Below are positions 41,659 to 50,076 of a DNA stretch of 64,000 bases, piece after piece. Every line of letters begins with the position of its first letter. Within the stretch, counting starts at the first letter, position 1. Source of the DNA: an uncultured Lachnospiraceae bacterium (GTDB lineage: Bacteria > Bacillota > Clostridia > Lachnospirales > Lachnospiraceae); assembly GCA_900315735.1 (NCBI GenBank), contig ONAD01000006.1:51723-115722 (forward strand), written 5' to 3'. The notes below the pieces were generated by a model. The model saw only the letters and a list, made by a program, of their open reading frames with translations, was not told the DNA's origin and made no database searches. The position numbers were made by a program, and so were the translations under genes.

Positions 41659-42904
41659 TTAATACTAGCCCTTCCTCTGTGTCTTCTGTATCCGGGACAA
41701 TAAGCTGCTCCGTTTCCTGTCTTAAAGCCGCTTTTTTGCGTACTTTGACGCTTCCCTCCATGATACAGTTTTTATCATCCATATCTATAATAACATTTTT
41801 TTCTAAAATTTGAATATTTTTTTCTTCTAAATGTGACAAATAAATATTAAATTTTTCTGTAGCAACCGCTTCTGCCTGTTCTTTCGTATAAATTTCCTGC
41901 TCCATCCGGTACTCTTTTAAGGTGCTGCAATAGATTCCAAGGGGCAGATAAAAGTCCCCATGGAGGCGAAGCTGCTTATAATCTGTTGTCTTATCTGCAC
42001 ACGTAAACCCACTGCCTAATGCCGGAAGTGTTATTACTTTTCCAAAGAAATCAACGGCATACCGTTTCTTTTCTGCGCCGGTCATTCTTTTTTCTTCGTG
42101 GGCAAGGGAAAATTTATCCTGATAGGGATATTCCGTCAGCAGATAAATATCCGCATCCGCATTGCAATATTCGTAGGCATACTGTTCTCCGCTGTCATTG
42201 GTTAAATCAATTCTGCCACTTACTAGAATATCTCCTGCCTTTACTGCATCGCCGTCCTTTACAAGCGGAGTTCCATTTCTTGTAATAATGGATTCCACCG
42301 TCGCATCCTCTTCTGCTACCAAATCTGAAGCTTCATAAGGCAATTTTTCCATTGCTTCCTGCTGTACCAGATTTTCCTTGATTAATACCGTCATTTTCGT
42401 TCCATAAATCTGTACGGACGCCCAGATTATTTCCGGAAACTGTGCACGCAGGTCACGTTCTAACTGTTCGCAGTCAATCGTACGAATCCGGTCTCCGTAA
42501 CCGCAATCCTTTTCCGAAAGATATGTTAAAACCGTTTCTGTTGTAACAGACGAGTTACCATCCACCTCCACATTCCAGAGAAATCTGGATAGAAACCATA
42601 CCAGACAGACCGCAAGAACTACTCCTATCAGGAAACATTTTCGTTTCCGGTAACGGTTCATCCAGAATGGAAATCCTATTTTGCGCAGAATACGAATCCG
42701 GCATCCGGTCTTGCTTGCTAACGGACGGATACGCCGAAATGCACGAACGCTGATAAAAAAACGATAAACATCCTCCTCTTTTCGAAGATTCCAGATTAAA
42801 ATATTATGATTGCCGCACAGATTTAAAAATCGCTCCGGTGCATAACCGCTTAAGACTACCTCAAGGTAACCGCCTAAATATTTAAGCAGGGAAAGTGTCG
42901 TCAT
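41645..42904 (-). CDS. yqfD: Sporulation protein YqfD
   Basis: A 419-residue protein with one membrane helix (about 90-110, CFLIGVVLAVCLVWFLSRFL) and a large external part that includes VDGNSSVTTETVLTYL and ERDLRAQFPEIIWASVQIYGT, typical of YqfD. In Bacillus YqfD is made in the mother cell and is needed for efficient sporulation. It follows yqfC by 9 bases and overlaps phoH, the conserved order. Presence of yqfC and yqfD points to a spore-forming ancestry, not necessarily to sporulation in this strain. Confidence 0.9.
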   Translation of the reverse strand: MTTLSLLKYLGGYLEVVLSGYAPERFLNLCGNHNILIWNLRKEEDVYRFFISVRAFRRIRPLASKTGCRIRILRKIGFPFWMNRYRKRKCFLIGVVLAVCLVWFLSRFLWNVEVDGNSSVTTETVLTYLSEKDCGYGDRIRTIDCEQLERDLRAQFPEIIWASVQIYGTKMTVLIKENLVQQEAMEKLPYEASDLVAEEDATVESIITRNGTPLVKDGDAVKAGDILVSGRIDLTNDSGEQYAYEYCNADADIYLLTEYPYQDKFSLAHEEKRMTGAEKKRYAVDFFGKVITLPALGSGFTCADKTTDYKQLRLHGDFYLPLGIYCSTLKEYRMEQEIYTKEQAEAVATEKFNIYLSHLEEKNIQILEKNVIIDMDDKNCIMEGSVKVRKKAALRQETEQLIVPDTEDTEEGLVLNEFE

Positions 42905-42913
42905 AGAAAACCT

Positions 42914-43204
42914 CTATTCATACTCAATACTTTGGATGATTCCTGTTATTTTCATCTCTTCATTCGTATAATAGGAAATGTTGAGATTTTTCCCATGGAC
43001 AAGAATCCGGCAGCTTTTCGCCTGAATCCTGATATATTCTTTCTCGTATTCTAAAATTCCCTTATAATTTTCCAACAGCAGTTCCCGGTTTCCCATAACA
43101 GTTACAATTGCCGCCCGGTAGACTAAGTCTTTTGGCAGCTCTAAGGACTCCACCATATGATTTTTAAAATCTTTTTTTGACTCTTTTTTATTGATTTTCC
43201 TCAT
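42914..43204 (-). CDS. yqfC: Sporulation protein YqfC
   Basis: A 96-residue protein of the YabP/YqfC family. The domain runs through LPKDLVYRAAIVTVMGNREL, ENYKGILEYEKEYIRI and the end ISYYTNEEMKITG. YqfC belongs to the sporulation regulon in Bacillus; its molecular role is not known. It precedes yqfD by 9 bases. The N-terminus is very basic (MRKINKKESKKDFKNH). Confidence 0.9.
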   Translation of the reverse strand: MRKINKKESKKDFKNHMVESLELPKDLVYRAAIVTVMGNRELLLENYKGILEYEKEYIRIQAKSCRILVHGKNLNISYYTNEEMKITGIIQSIEYE

Positions 43205-43231
43205 ATATAACTATATGAGTTTTTTTCTTTT

Positions 43232-44539
43232 CTATGCGGTAATATATTTTAAAACCGTTTCCGGCACATCCAGCGGCTCTTTGCTTAAAAGGAATGCTTT
43301 TTGAACCAGCTTCTTTGCATGGCTGCATTTTGCTGCATCATTGCCATATAATTCAGCCAGACATTCACCCTTTTCTACTCTGTCTCCCACTTTTTTCTTA
43401 AGACGGATTCCTGCGGTTAAATCAATCTGACTCTCCTTGGTCTCTCTGCCGCCGCCAAGACTCATGCAGGCAGTTCCAATTGCCATGGCATTTAATGATT
43501 TCACATATCCATCTTCCGGTGCCGTAATCGTCTCTGTAATTGCCGCTTTTTTCAACAATTCCGGATGGTAAACCTGTTCTTTTCTGCCACCCTGTGCCTC
43601 TACAAAATCTGCAAATTTATCCAGTGCTTTTCCATTTGTAATAACTTCTTCCATCATTGCTTTTGCTTCTTCTTCAGCTTCTGCCACACCGGCAGCCTTC
43701 AGCATCAGATACCCTAATGCATAGACAACATCCATTAAATCCTTTGGTCCTTTTCCGTTCAATGCTTCAATGGCTTCCTGCACTTCCACAATATTGCCGA
43801 CTGTATTACCAAGAGGCTGTGACATATCTGTAATGACCGCATAAGTTTTCTTTCCAGCACCATTTCCGATGGCCACCATAATCCGGGCAAGCTCTTCGGC
43901 TTTCTCCAAGGTCTGCATAAATGCACCATTTCCTGTCTTAACATCAAGGACAATGGCATCCGAACCACTGGCTAATTTCTTACTCATGATACTGCTGGCA
44001 ATTAAGGACTTTTCTGCCACCGTTGCCGTCACATCACGGAGTGCATACAGTTTCTTATCTGCCGGTGCAAGATTTGCAGTCTGCCCTGCAATTGCAACGC
44101 CAACCTCTGATACCTGTTTCAAAAAAGCTTCTTCTGATATGGAAGTACTGAATCCGTCAAAGCATTCCAATTTATCAATGGTTCCACCGGTATGACCCAA
44201 TCCTCTTCCGGACATTTTTGCTACCGGAACACCCAGTGCAGCAATTATCGGTGTCAGAATCAGGGAGGTCTTATCTCCTACACCACCGGTACTGTGTTTA
44301 TCCACTTTTACACCTTTAATACCGGATAAATCAAGTACATCGCCGCTATCCCGCATAGCAAGTGTTAATGCCAGTGTCTCATCGTGATTCATTCCCTGAA
44401 AACAGATTGCCATCAGCATGGCTGACATCTGATAATCCGGAATTTCACCGGTTGTAAATGCATTTATCATCCACTGGATTTCTTCTTTGCTTAAAGCAGC
44501 TCCTTCCTTTTTCTTTAAAATGAGGTCGTACATCCTCAT
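43232..44539 (-). CDS. pdp: Pyrimidine-nucleoside phosphorylase
   Basis: A 435-residue enzyme of the thymidine/pyrimidine nucleoside phosphorylase family. It starts MRMYDLILKKKEG and has the signature KVDKHSTGGVGDKTSLIL (phosphate and pyrimidine site), SGRGLGHTGGTIDKLE and DVKTGNGAFM. It splits uridine or thymidine with phosphate to base plus (deoxy)ribose 1-phosphate. ATG 44539 lies 7 bases after GGAGG. It sits between rlmH and yqfC on the same strand and is probably transcribed from the rlmH promoter. Confidence 0.96.
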   Translation of the reverse strand: MRMYDLILKKKEGAALSKEEIQWMINAFTTGEIPDYQMSAMLMAICFQGMNHDETLALTLAMRDSGDVLDLSGIKGVKVDKHSTGGVGDKTSLILTPIIAALGVPVAKMSGRGLGHTGGTIDKLECFDGFSTSISEEAFLKQVSEVGVAIAGQTANLAPADKKLYALRDVTATVAEKSLIASSIMSKKLASGSDAIVLDVKTGNGAFMQTLEKAEELARIMVAIGNGAGKKTYAVITDMSQPLGNTVGNIVEVQEAIEALNGKGPKDLMDVVYALGYLMLKAAGVAEAEEEAKAMMEEVITNGKALDKFADFVEAQGGRKEQVYHPELLKKAAITETITAPEDGYVKSLNAMAIGTACMSLGGGRETKESQIDLTAGIRLKKKVGDRVEKGECLAELYGNDAAKCSHAKKLVQKAFLLSKEPLDVPETVLKYITA

Positions 44540-44585
44540 AAAATCTCCTCCTTTTATCCGTTTCTTCTATTTATGATACGGTTGC

Positions 44586-45068
44586 TTATTTGTGATACGG
44601 TTCATGATTGATAATCCGATAGCTCCGGTATAACTGCTCCAATAAAATAACACGCATCAGCTGGTGCGGAAATGTCATCTTCGAAAAGCTTATTTTTTCA
44701 TCTGCACGTTTTAATACTTCATCCGCAATTCCAAGGGAGCCTCCGATCACAAGAACGATATGGCTGTTGCCCTTTACCATCAAGTCACTGACTTTTTCCG
44801 ATAAAGCAACAGAATCCAGCATTTTTCCGTTGATTGCAAGGGCAATGACGTAGCAGTTCTTTCCCTCTAAATATTTTAAAAGACGTTCCCCCTCTTTATG
44901 ACGAATCTGCTGTTCCTCTGCCTCGGATGCTCCATCCGGTGTTTTCTCATCTGCCACTTCCACAATTTCAAGCTTACAGTATCTGCCCAGTCTTTTTTCG
45001 TACTCGGCAATGGCATCCCTGAAATATTTTTCTTTGATTTTTCCTACGCATAATATTGTTATCTTCAT
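44586..45068 (-). CDS. rlmH: 23S rRNA pseudouridine1915 N3-methyltransferase RlmH
   Basis: A 160-residue SPOUT methyltransferase, the family's usual length. MKITILCVGKIKEKYFRDA is the conserved start and LVIGGSLGIADEVLKRAD with FPHQLMRVILLEQLYR the SAM-binding knot. It methylates pseudouridine 1915 in helix 69, the helix modified by RluD-type synthases. ATG 45068 fits the family start, but there is no Shine-Dalgarno sequence; the predicted promoter places the transcript start at or next to the A of this ATG. Confidence 0.95.
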   Translation of the reverse strand: MKITILCVGKIKEKYFRDAIAEYEKRLGRYCKLEIVEVADEKTPDGASEAEEQQIRHKEGERLLKYLEGKNCYVIALAINGKMLDSVALSEKVSDLMVKGNSHIVLVIGGSLGIADEVLKRADEKISFSKMTFPHQLMRVILLEQLYRSYRIINHEPYHK

Positions 45069-45074
45069 ACTTGC

Positions 45075-45103
45075 AGTATACCTTATTTCAGAAATACAGA
45101 CAA
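45075..45103 (-). promoter_or_regulatory. rlmH promoter, predicted leaderless
   Basis: TTGTCT (45103-45098), a 17-base spacer, TATACT (45080-45075) on the minus strand. Only 6 bases separate the -10 element from ATG 45068, so transcription should begin at about the start codon. Confidence 0.6.
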
Positions 45104-45108
45104 GGTTA

Positions 45109-45137
45109 TTGTATCGTCGGATGAAATCACTTATAAT
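45109..45137 (+). promoter_or_regulatory. Promoter of the small membrane protein gene
   Basis: TTGTAT (45109-45114), a 17-base spacer, perfect TATAAT (45132-45137), 33 bases before the start codon. Confidence 0.7.
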
Positions 45138-45170
45138 AGTATTATTATAACGAAAGGTCAGGTACATAAC

Positions 45171-45650
45171 ATGGTATACAAGGAGAAAGATGCCCAGCTG
45201 GAAGATAATCGTTCTACCGCTTATACATTCCTTGGAGTTGGAATTGCCGGTCTGATTTTTGTCATTCTTTTTGCTCTGGACATCATCAAATTACCAATGG
45301 CTGATTATATGCGTGTTATTATGATTGTTGTAATGTCTGTTCTGTTTGTTATTTTTCTTGGAATCGGAATTACACATTTCCGTAAAATCAACCAGATGTC
45401 TGCGGATGCAGATATGGAAAGCAGACGCACCAGCAAAATTATGGAATGGTTCTCTTCAAACTATACAGCAGAAGAAATCGACCATGTCAGTGGTGCTGAC
45501 AGCGAGCCTTCCATGGAGCAGCGTTACTTTATCCGTTCCGACAAAATTGCCGCACTTCTTCATGCTAAATTTGCCGGTCTGCCGGAGGATTATGAAGAAC
45601 ATATCTTAGAAAAGATTTATGCCACTTACTATTCAGACAACAATGAATAA
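45171..45650 (+). CDS. Two-helix membrane protein of unknown function
   Basis: A 159-residue protein with two membrane helices (about 17-37 and 46-66) and a cytosolic C-terminal part of about 90 residues that is acidic and predicted helical (METSRR-type linker, then EWFSSNYTAEEIDHV and LPEDYEEHILEKIYATYY). I do not recognise a named domain. It has its own promoter, an AAAGGTCAGG ribosome site, and lies 46 bases upstream of xpt, so the two may be co-transcribed. It could be a small sensor or scaffold; nothing in the sequence decides this. Confidence 0.6.
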   Translation: MVYKEKDAQLEDNRSTAYTFLGVGIAGLIFVILFALDIIKLPMADYMRVIMIVVMSVLFVIFLGIGITHFRKINQMSADADMESRRTSKIMEWFSSNYTAEEIDHVSGADSEPSMEQRYFIRSDKIAALLHAKFAGLPEDYEEHILEKIYATYYSDNNE

Positions 45651-45696
45651 ACAGCAGGTTTCTGTTTAAATATAATACAATCAAAGGAGTAACAAA

Positions 45697-46275
45697 ATGA
45701 AATTATTAGAAGAGAAAATTCTTGCAGAAGGAATCGCAGAAAGCGAAAATATTTTAAAGGTTGACAGCTTTATCAATCATCAGGTAGACCCTGAATTAAT
45801 GAAGAAAATGGGCGAAGATATCGCAGAACATTATAAAGGAAAAGGAATCACACGTATTGCTACCATCGAAAGCTCCGGTATTGCTCCGGCTCTTATGGCT
45901 GCAGAAGCATTGGGCGTTCCACTTGTTATCTTAAAGAAACAGCCTTCTAAAATTTTAAATCATGATTTATATCAGACTGTTGTAACTTCTTATACCAAAG
46001 GAACCAGCTATGAATTAACCATTTCTGCAAAATATATCAGTGAAAATGACCACATTCTTATCGTGGATGATTTTCTTGCCAACGGTGAAGCTGCTACCGG
46101 TGCTATCCGTTTAATCCGTAAAGCACATGCTACCATTGCAGGTGTCAGCGTCTTAATCGAAAAAGCATTCCAGCCTGGCCGTGAGAAATTAGAGGAACAG
46201 GGCATTGATGTTTATTCTTTAGCAAGAGTATCCAAACTGGACAAGGGTGTCATTGAATTCGTAAAAGAAGACTAA
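45697..46275 (+). CDS. xpt: Xanthine phosphoribosyltransferase
   Basis: A 192-residue type I phosphoribosyltransferase. The PRPP-binding loop is [17 protein letters not shown] (about residues 122-138), preceded by [19 protein letters not shown]. It salvages xanthine to XMP, and its length and start ([13 protein letters not shown]) match Firmicutes Xpt. AAAGGAG lies upstream. Unlike many Firmicutes xpt genes, there is no room for a purine riboswitch in the 46-base upstream gap. Confidence 0.95.
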   Translation: MKLLEEKILAEGIAESENILKVDSFINHQVDPELMKKMGEDIAEHYKGKGITRIATIESSGIAPALMAAEALGVPLVILKKQPSKILNHDLYQTVVTSYTKGTSYELTISAKYISENDHILIVDDFLANGEAATGAIRLIRKAHATIAGVSVLIEKAFQPGREKLEEQGIDVYSLARVSKLDKGVIEFVKED

Positions 46276-46280
46276 TTAAA

Positions 46281-46343
46281 AATCCCCGGAGCGAAAACAA
46301 ATAAGAACTTTTCTTATCCGTTTTCATTCCGGGGTATTTTTTT
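46281..46343. terminator. Bidirectional terminator between xpt and the zinc-ribbon/TPR gene
   Basis: A long hairpin: CCCCGGA/TCCGGGG outer stem (46284-46290 with 46328-46334), GAAAAC/GTTTTC and ATAAGAA/TTCTTAT inner stems. T-runs follow on both strands. Confidence 0.88.
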
Positions 46344-46355
46344 ATCTTCTATAAC

Positions 46356-47504
46356 TTATTCCGGCAGATAAATGTAATTATATCTTACTACCGGGCTTGC
46401 CAGTCCATGGGCATCTACCACAAGAACAGACAACACATTATTGCCCTGTGGCATTTCTAGTGGTCCGCTGTAAACATCGGAGCTTTGGGTCGGTGTTGAA
46501 CCATCCCAGGTGTAATAAGCAGTTGCACCGGCAGGAACCTGTATACTGATGCTCTGTGCATCATAATATGTTCCGGCAGCAGGCGTCACGCTGGCAGAAT
46601 CCGGAGCTTCAAAAGCGATTTCATAATCCGCTTCCGCAATCTCACTATAAAAGCCTCTTGCGTCCTTTGCTACTGCTTTGATGGTATATTCCTTCTCATC
46701 TTCTAAAGAAATCGGTTCTGTGTATTCCATTCCTTTCTCAATCGGAGAATCACCGTTTAACGTATAATAAATGGTACAGTCTGAGTCTGCTGTCAGCTCA
46801 ATTTCAATTGCATCATTGTATTCCCCTGCCTCTTCTGAAAACTCCGGAGCTTTTACTTCATAATCATCAAACAGAGCTTTTATTTTATCTGAGTCAGCCT
46901 GCTCATATAAATCCTGCAGTTTATCATATTCCTTTTGCTTATCATACAATGCAATCAGCATCTGATATGCGGTTTCATTATTCTTATCAAGGGTAAGCAC
47001 CTGCAACAGATACGCTTCTTCCGATGTTTCATCCTTCCGGAGCCGGTACAAATCAGCCATCCGGAGTAATACATCCACATTATCCGGCTGCAATTTCTCA
47101 GCCTGTTCAAAATAGGTCAATGCCTTGGTATAATTCTTCTCTTCGGTATAACTGATTCCCTTCTGATACTGATAATCAAAGGATTTCTTATGGCTGTTCT
47201 GCACCAGAAGAACAATGATAACACCAATGATTGCAATAGCAATCAGAACTGATACTGTAATCAGAAGTCTTTTCTGTTTCTTTTTCTGTTCTGCCTCTTT
47301 CTTTTTCTTTTGGCTGTTTTTCAAAGATTTTTTCTTCTTTCCGTTGGAAGAGGCATTCTTATTCGGTTTATCGTCTTCTTCTAATAATTCTTTTAAAATA
47401 TCCTCTTCCACATTATAATCCGGAACAATCTGTGCTTCTTTTCCACATACAGAACAGTACACACAGCCTAATTTTATTTCTGCTCCACAATTTGCACACT
47501 TCAT
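46356..47504 (-). CDS. Zinc-ribbon, TPR and beta-sandwich membrane protein
   Basis: A 382-residue modular protein. Residues 1-21 hold a zinc ribbon (CANCG and CSVCG pairs); a highly basic linker (about 50-80) leads to one membrane helix (about 81-104). Then come TPR repeats (about 112-210, YEEKNYTKALTYFEQAEKL-like units) and two domains (about 225-290 and 300-365) with the TIYYTLNGDSP and TAYYTWDGSTP pattern of the chitobiase/hexosaminidase C-terminal type. The ribbon is predicted cytosolic and the rest outside. Function is unknown; a surface scaffold is a guess. It follows folD by 9 bases. Confidence 0.75.
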   Translation of the reverse strand: MKCANCGAEIKLGCVYCSVCGKEAQIVPDYNVEEDILKELLEEDDKPNKNASSNGKKKKSLKNSQKKKKEAEQKKKQKRLLITVSVLIAIAIIGVIIVLLVQNSHKKSFDYQYQKGISYTEEKNYTKALTYFEQAEKLQPDNVDVLLRMADLYRLRKDETSEEAYLLQVLTLDKNNETAYQMLIALYDKQKEYDKLQDLYEQADSDKIKALFDDYEVKAPEFSEEAGEYNDAIEIELTADSDCTIYYTLNGDSPIEKGMEYTEPISLEDEKEYTIKAVAKDARGFYSEIAEADYEIAFEAPDSASVTPAAGTYYDAQSISIQVPAGATAYYTWDGSTPTQSSDVYSGPLEMPQGNNVLSVLVVDAHGLASPVVRYNYIYLPE

Positions 47505-47513
47505 AGCCTTCTC

Positions 47514-48356
47514 CTATTCATGTCTCATAGCTTCCACACAATTGTTCATTAACATTGCAATGGTCATTGGTCCGACTCCACCCGGAACCGGTGTAATCGC
47601 ACTACAAAGCAGCTCTACTTCATCAAATTTTACATCACCGGAAAGTTTATTGTTCTCATCGCGATGAATTCCCACATCAATGACAACTGCACCATCTTTT
47701 ACATAGGATGCATCAATAAATTCTTTTTTCCCAATTGCAACAATCAGAATATCTGCCTCTTTACAGATTTCCTTTAAATTACGGGTTTTTGAATGCGTTA
47801 CTGTAACAGTTGCATTCTCACGCAGCATTAAGATTGCCATCGGTTTTCCAACAATATTGCTTCTTCCAACGATAACACAGTGTTTTCCCTCAATATCAAT
47901 GTCAGAACGCTTCAGAAGCTGGATGATTCCGGCAGGTGTGCAGGAAATATATCCTTTCTGTCCAATCATCAATGCGCCGACATTTTCCGGATGGAAACCA
48001 TCTACATCCTTCTTCGGAGAAATGGCACGGATTACCGCATCCTCATCAATGCCCTCTGGCAATGGAAGCTGTACCAAAATGCCTTTTACATGTTCTTCTT
48101 TATTCAATTTATCGATTAAAGCCAGTAATTCATCCTGGGAAGTCTCTTCCGGAAGTTCATAAGAAAGAGAATCTATCCCAATATATTCACAGGCACGTTT
48201 TTTGTTTCTGACATATACACTGGATGCAGGGTCATTTCCCACCTGGATTACAGCAAGTGCGCCTGTGATTCCCTGTTCCTTTAACTGTACTACTTCTTCT
48301 TTTAATTCGTCTTTTATTTCAGCGGAAATTCTTTTTCCATCAATTAATAATGCCAT
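47514..48356 (-). CDS. folD: Methylenetetrahydrofolate dehydrogenase/cyclohydrolase FolD
   Basis: A 280-residue bifunctional enzyme. YVRNKKRACEYIGI carries the catalytic Tyr/Lys region, VQLPLPEGIDEDAVI and GRSNIVGKPMAILML are signature motifs, and TPVPGGVGPMTIAMLMNN closes the protein. It interconverts 5,10-methylene-THF, methenyl-THF and 10-formyl-THF. It follows fhs, whose product makes 10-formyl-THF from formate, so the pair forms a one-carbon module. AGGAGGG lies just upstream of the start. Confidence 0.97.
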   Translation of the reverse strand: MALLIDGKRISAEIKDELKEEVVQLKEQGITGALAVIQVGNDPASSVYVRNKKRACEYIGIDSLSYELPEETSQDELLALIDKLNKEEHVKGILVQLPLPEGIDEDAVIRAISPKKDVDGFHPENVGALMIGQKGYISCTPAGIIQLLKRSDIDIEGKHCVIVGRSNIVGKPMAILMLRENATVTVTHSKTRNLKEICKEADILIVAIGKKEFIDASYVKDGAVVIDVGIHRDENNKLSGDVKFDEVELLCSAITPVPGGVGPMTIAMLMNNCVEAMRHE

Positions 48357-48365
48357 GATACCCTC

Positions 48366-50036
48366 CTAGAACAATCCTGTAATTACGCCATCATTGGTTA
48401 CATCAATATTATTTGCAGCTGGAACTTTCGGAAGTCCAGGCATGGTCATAATAGAGCCGGTAATAGCTACTACAAAGCCTGCTCCTGCAGATACATATAC
48501 TTCACGGACATTTACGGTAAAGCCGGTCGGTCTGCCAAGCTTTGATGCATCATCGGAAAGAGAATACTGGGTCTTTGCCATACATACAGGGAAATTGCCC
48601 ATTCCCATTTCTTCAATATGTTTTAATTCTTTTAAGGCAGCCTTACTGTAAGTAACATCATCTGCTCCATAAATCTCAGTTGCAATGGTCTTAATCTTAT
48701 CCATAAGAGACATCTCATCCTCATACAGCGGTTTGAAATGTGCTTCTTTATGCTCTAAAGTATCCAGTACTTTCTTGGCAAGTTCGATTCCGCCTTCGCC
48801 ACCTTTTTCCCATACTTCAGATAATGCGAATTCACAGTTTCTTTCCTTGCAGAAGTTCTCTACAAATGCAATTTCTTCTTTGGTATCTGTTACAAAGGAG
48901 TTTAAGGTAACAACAACCGGTACACCGAATTTCTGCAGGTTCTCGATATGTTTCTCTAAGTTTACAATACCTTTCTTTAAGCTTTCCAAATCTTCTTTTG
49001 CAAGGTCTGCCTTTGGAACCCCACCGTTATATTTTAATGCACGGATAGTTGCTACCAGTACTACTGCATCCGGTTTAAGTCCTGCCTTACGGCACTTGAT
49101 ATCAAAGAATTTTTCTGCACCAAGGTCTGCACCAAAACCAGCCTCTGTAATTGCAATGTCACCTAATTTTAAAGCTGTCTTTGTAGCACGGACACTGTTA
49201 CATCCATGAGCAATATTTGCAAATGGTCCACCATGAACGATAGCCGGATTGTGCTCTAAGGTCTGAATCAGATTTGGTTTGATGGCATCTTTTAAAAGTG
49301 CTGCCATAGAACCTGTTGCATGTAAATCATCTGCAGTAATCGGATTTCCGTCAAAAGAATAAGCCACGATGATTCTGCCCAGACGGCGTTTCAAATCTTC
49401 CATATTGTCTGCCAGACATAAAACAGCCATAATTTCAGATGCAACTGTAATGATGAAATGGTCTTCACGTACCATACCATCCATCTTGCTTCCAAGACCG
49501 ATTACAATATTTCTAAGTACACGGTCATTCATATCCATACAACGTTTCCACACTACCTGACGTGGGTCAATGCCAAGCTGATTGCCCTGCTGGATATGAT
49601 TATCCAGTAATGCTGCCAGCAGGTTATTTGCGGATGTAATCGCATGGAAATCCCCAGTAAAATGAAGATTCAAATCTTCCATAGGAACAACCTGTGCATA
49701 TCCACCACCTGCAGCTCCACCTTTGATTCCAAAGCACGGTCCTAAAGACGGCTCACGCAGTGCAAGTACCGCTTTTTTACCAAGTAAAGCCATTGCCTCA
49801 CCAAGTCCGATACTTGTTGTTGTCTTTCCTTCACCGGCAGGTGTCGGGTTAATAGCTGTTACAAGAACAAGTTTACCATCTTCTCTGTCTTTTACAGACT
49901 CCCATAATTCATCGGAAATCTTTGCTTTGTATTTTCCGTAAAATTCCAGTTCATCCTCGTTTATTCCGAGCTTCTCTGCCACTTTCTTAATATGTACCAG
50001 TTCTGCTTCCTGTGCAATTTCAATATCTGACTTCAT
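48366..50036 (-). CDS. fhs: Formate-tetrahydrofolate ligase
   Basis: A 556-residue enzyme, the exact usual length. The ATP-binding loop [18 protein letters not shown] (about residues 63-80) and [19 protein letters not shown] are family signatures. It makes 10-formyl-THF from formate, THF and ATP. ATG 50036 lies 8 bases after AGGAGG; ATG 50042 is too close to that site, and the longer frame overlaps ftsK. It starts 40 bases after ftsK and 9 bases before folD. I see no THF riboswitch in the short gap. Confidence 0.97.
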   Translation of the reverse strand: MKSDIEIAQEAELVHIKKVAEKLGINEDELEFYGKYKAKISDELWESVKDREDGKLVLVTAINPTPAGEGKTTTSIGLGEAMALLGKKAVLALREPSLGPCFGIKGGAAGGGYAQVVPMEDLNLHFTGDFHAITSANNLLAALLDNHIQQGNQLGIDPRQVVWKRCMDMNDRVLRNIVIGLGSKMDGMVREDHFIITVASEIMAVLCLADNMEDLKRRLGRIIVAYSFDGNPITADDLHATGSMAALLKDAIKPNLIQTLEHNPAIVHGGPFANIAHGCNSVRATKTALKLGDIAITEAGFGADLGAEKFFDIKCRKAGLKPDAVVLVATIRALKYNGGVPKADLAKEDLESLKKGIVNLEKHIENLQKFGVPVVVTLNSFVTDTKEEIAFVENFCKERNCEFALSEVWEKGGEGGIELAKKVLDTLEHKEAHFKPLYEDEMSLMDKIKTIATEIYGADDVTYSKAALKELKHIEEMGMGNFPVCMAKTQYSLSDDASKLGRPTGFTVNVREVYVSAGAGFVVAITGSIMTMPGLPKVPAANNIDVTNDGVITGLF

Positions 50037-50076
50037 CTTCATTTCCTCCTCATGGATTGTATTATATAAATTTTTC

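Noticed and set aside
45651..45696. Purine riboswitch before xpt.
   Set aside because: The gap is only 46 bases, too short for the aptamer, and the conserved core bases are absent.
50037..50076. THF riboswitch before fhs, as found in some Clostridia.
   Set aside because: The gap to ftsK is 40 bases, too short, and no pseudoknot-type motifs are visible.
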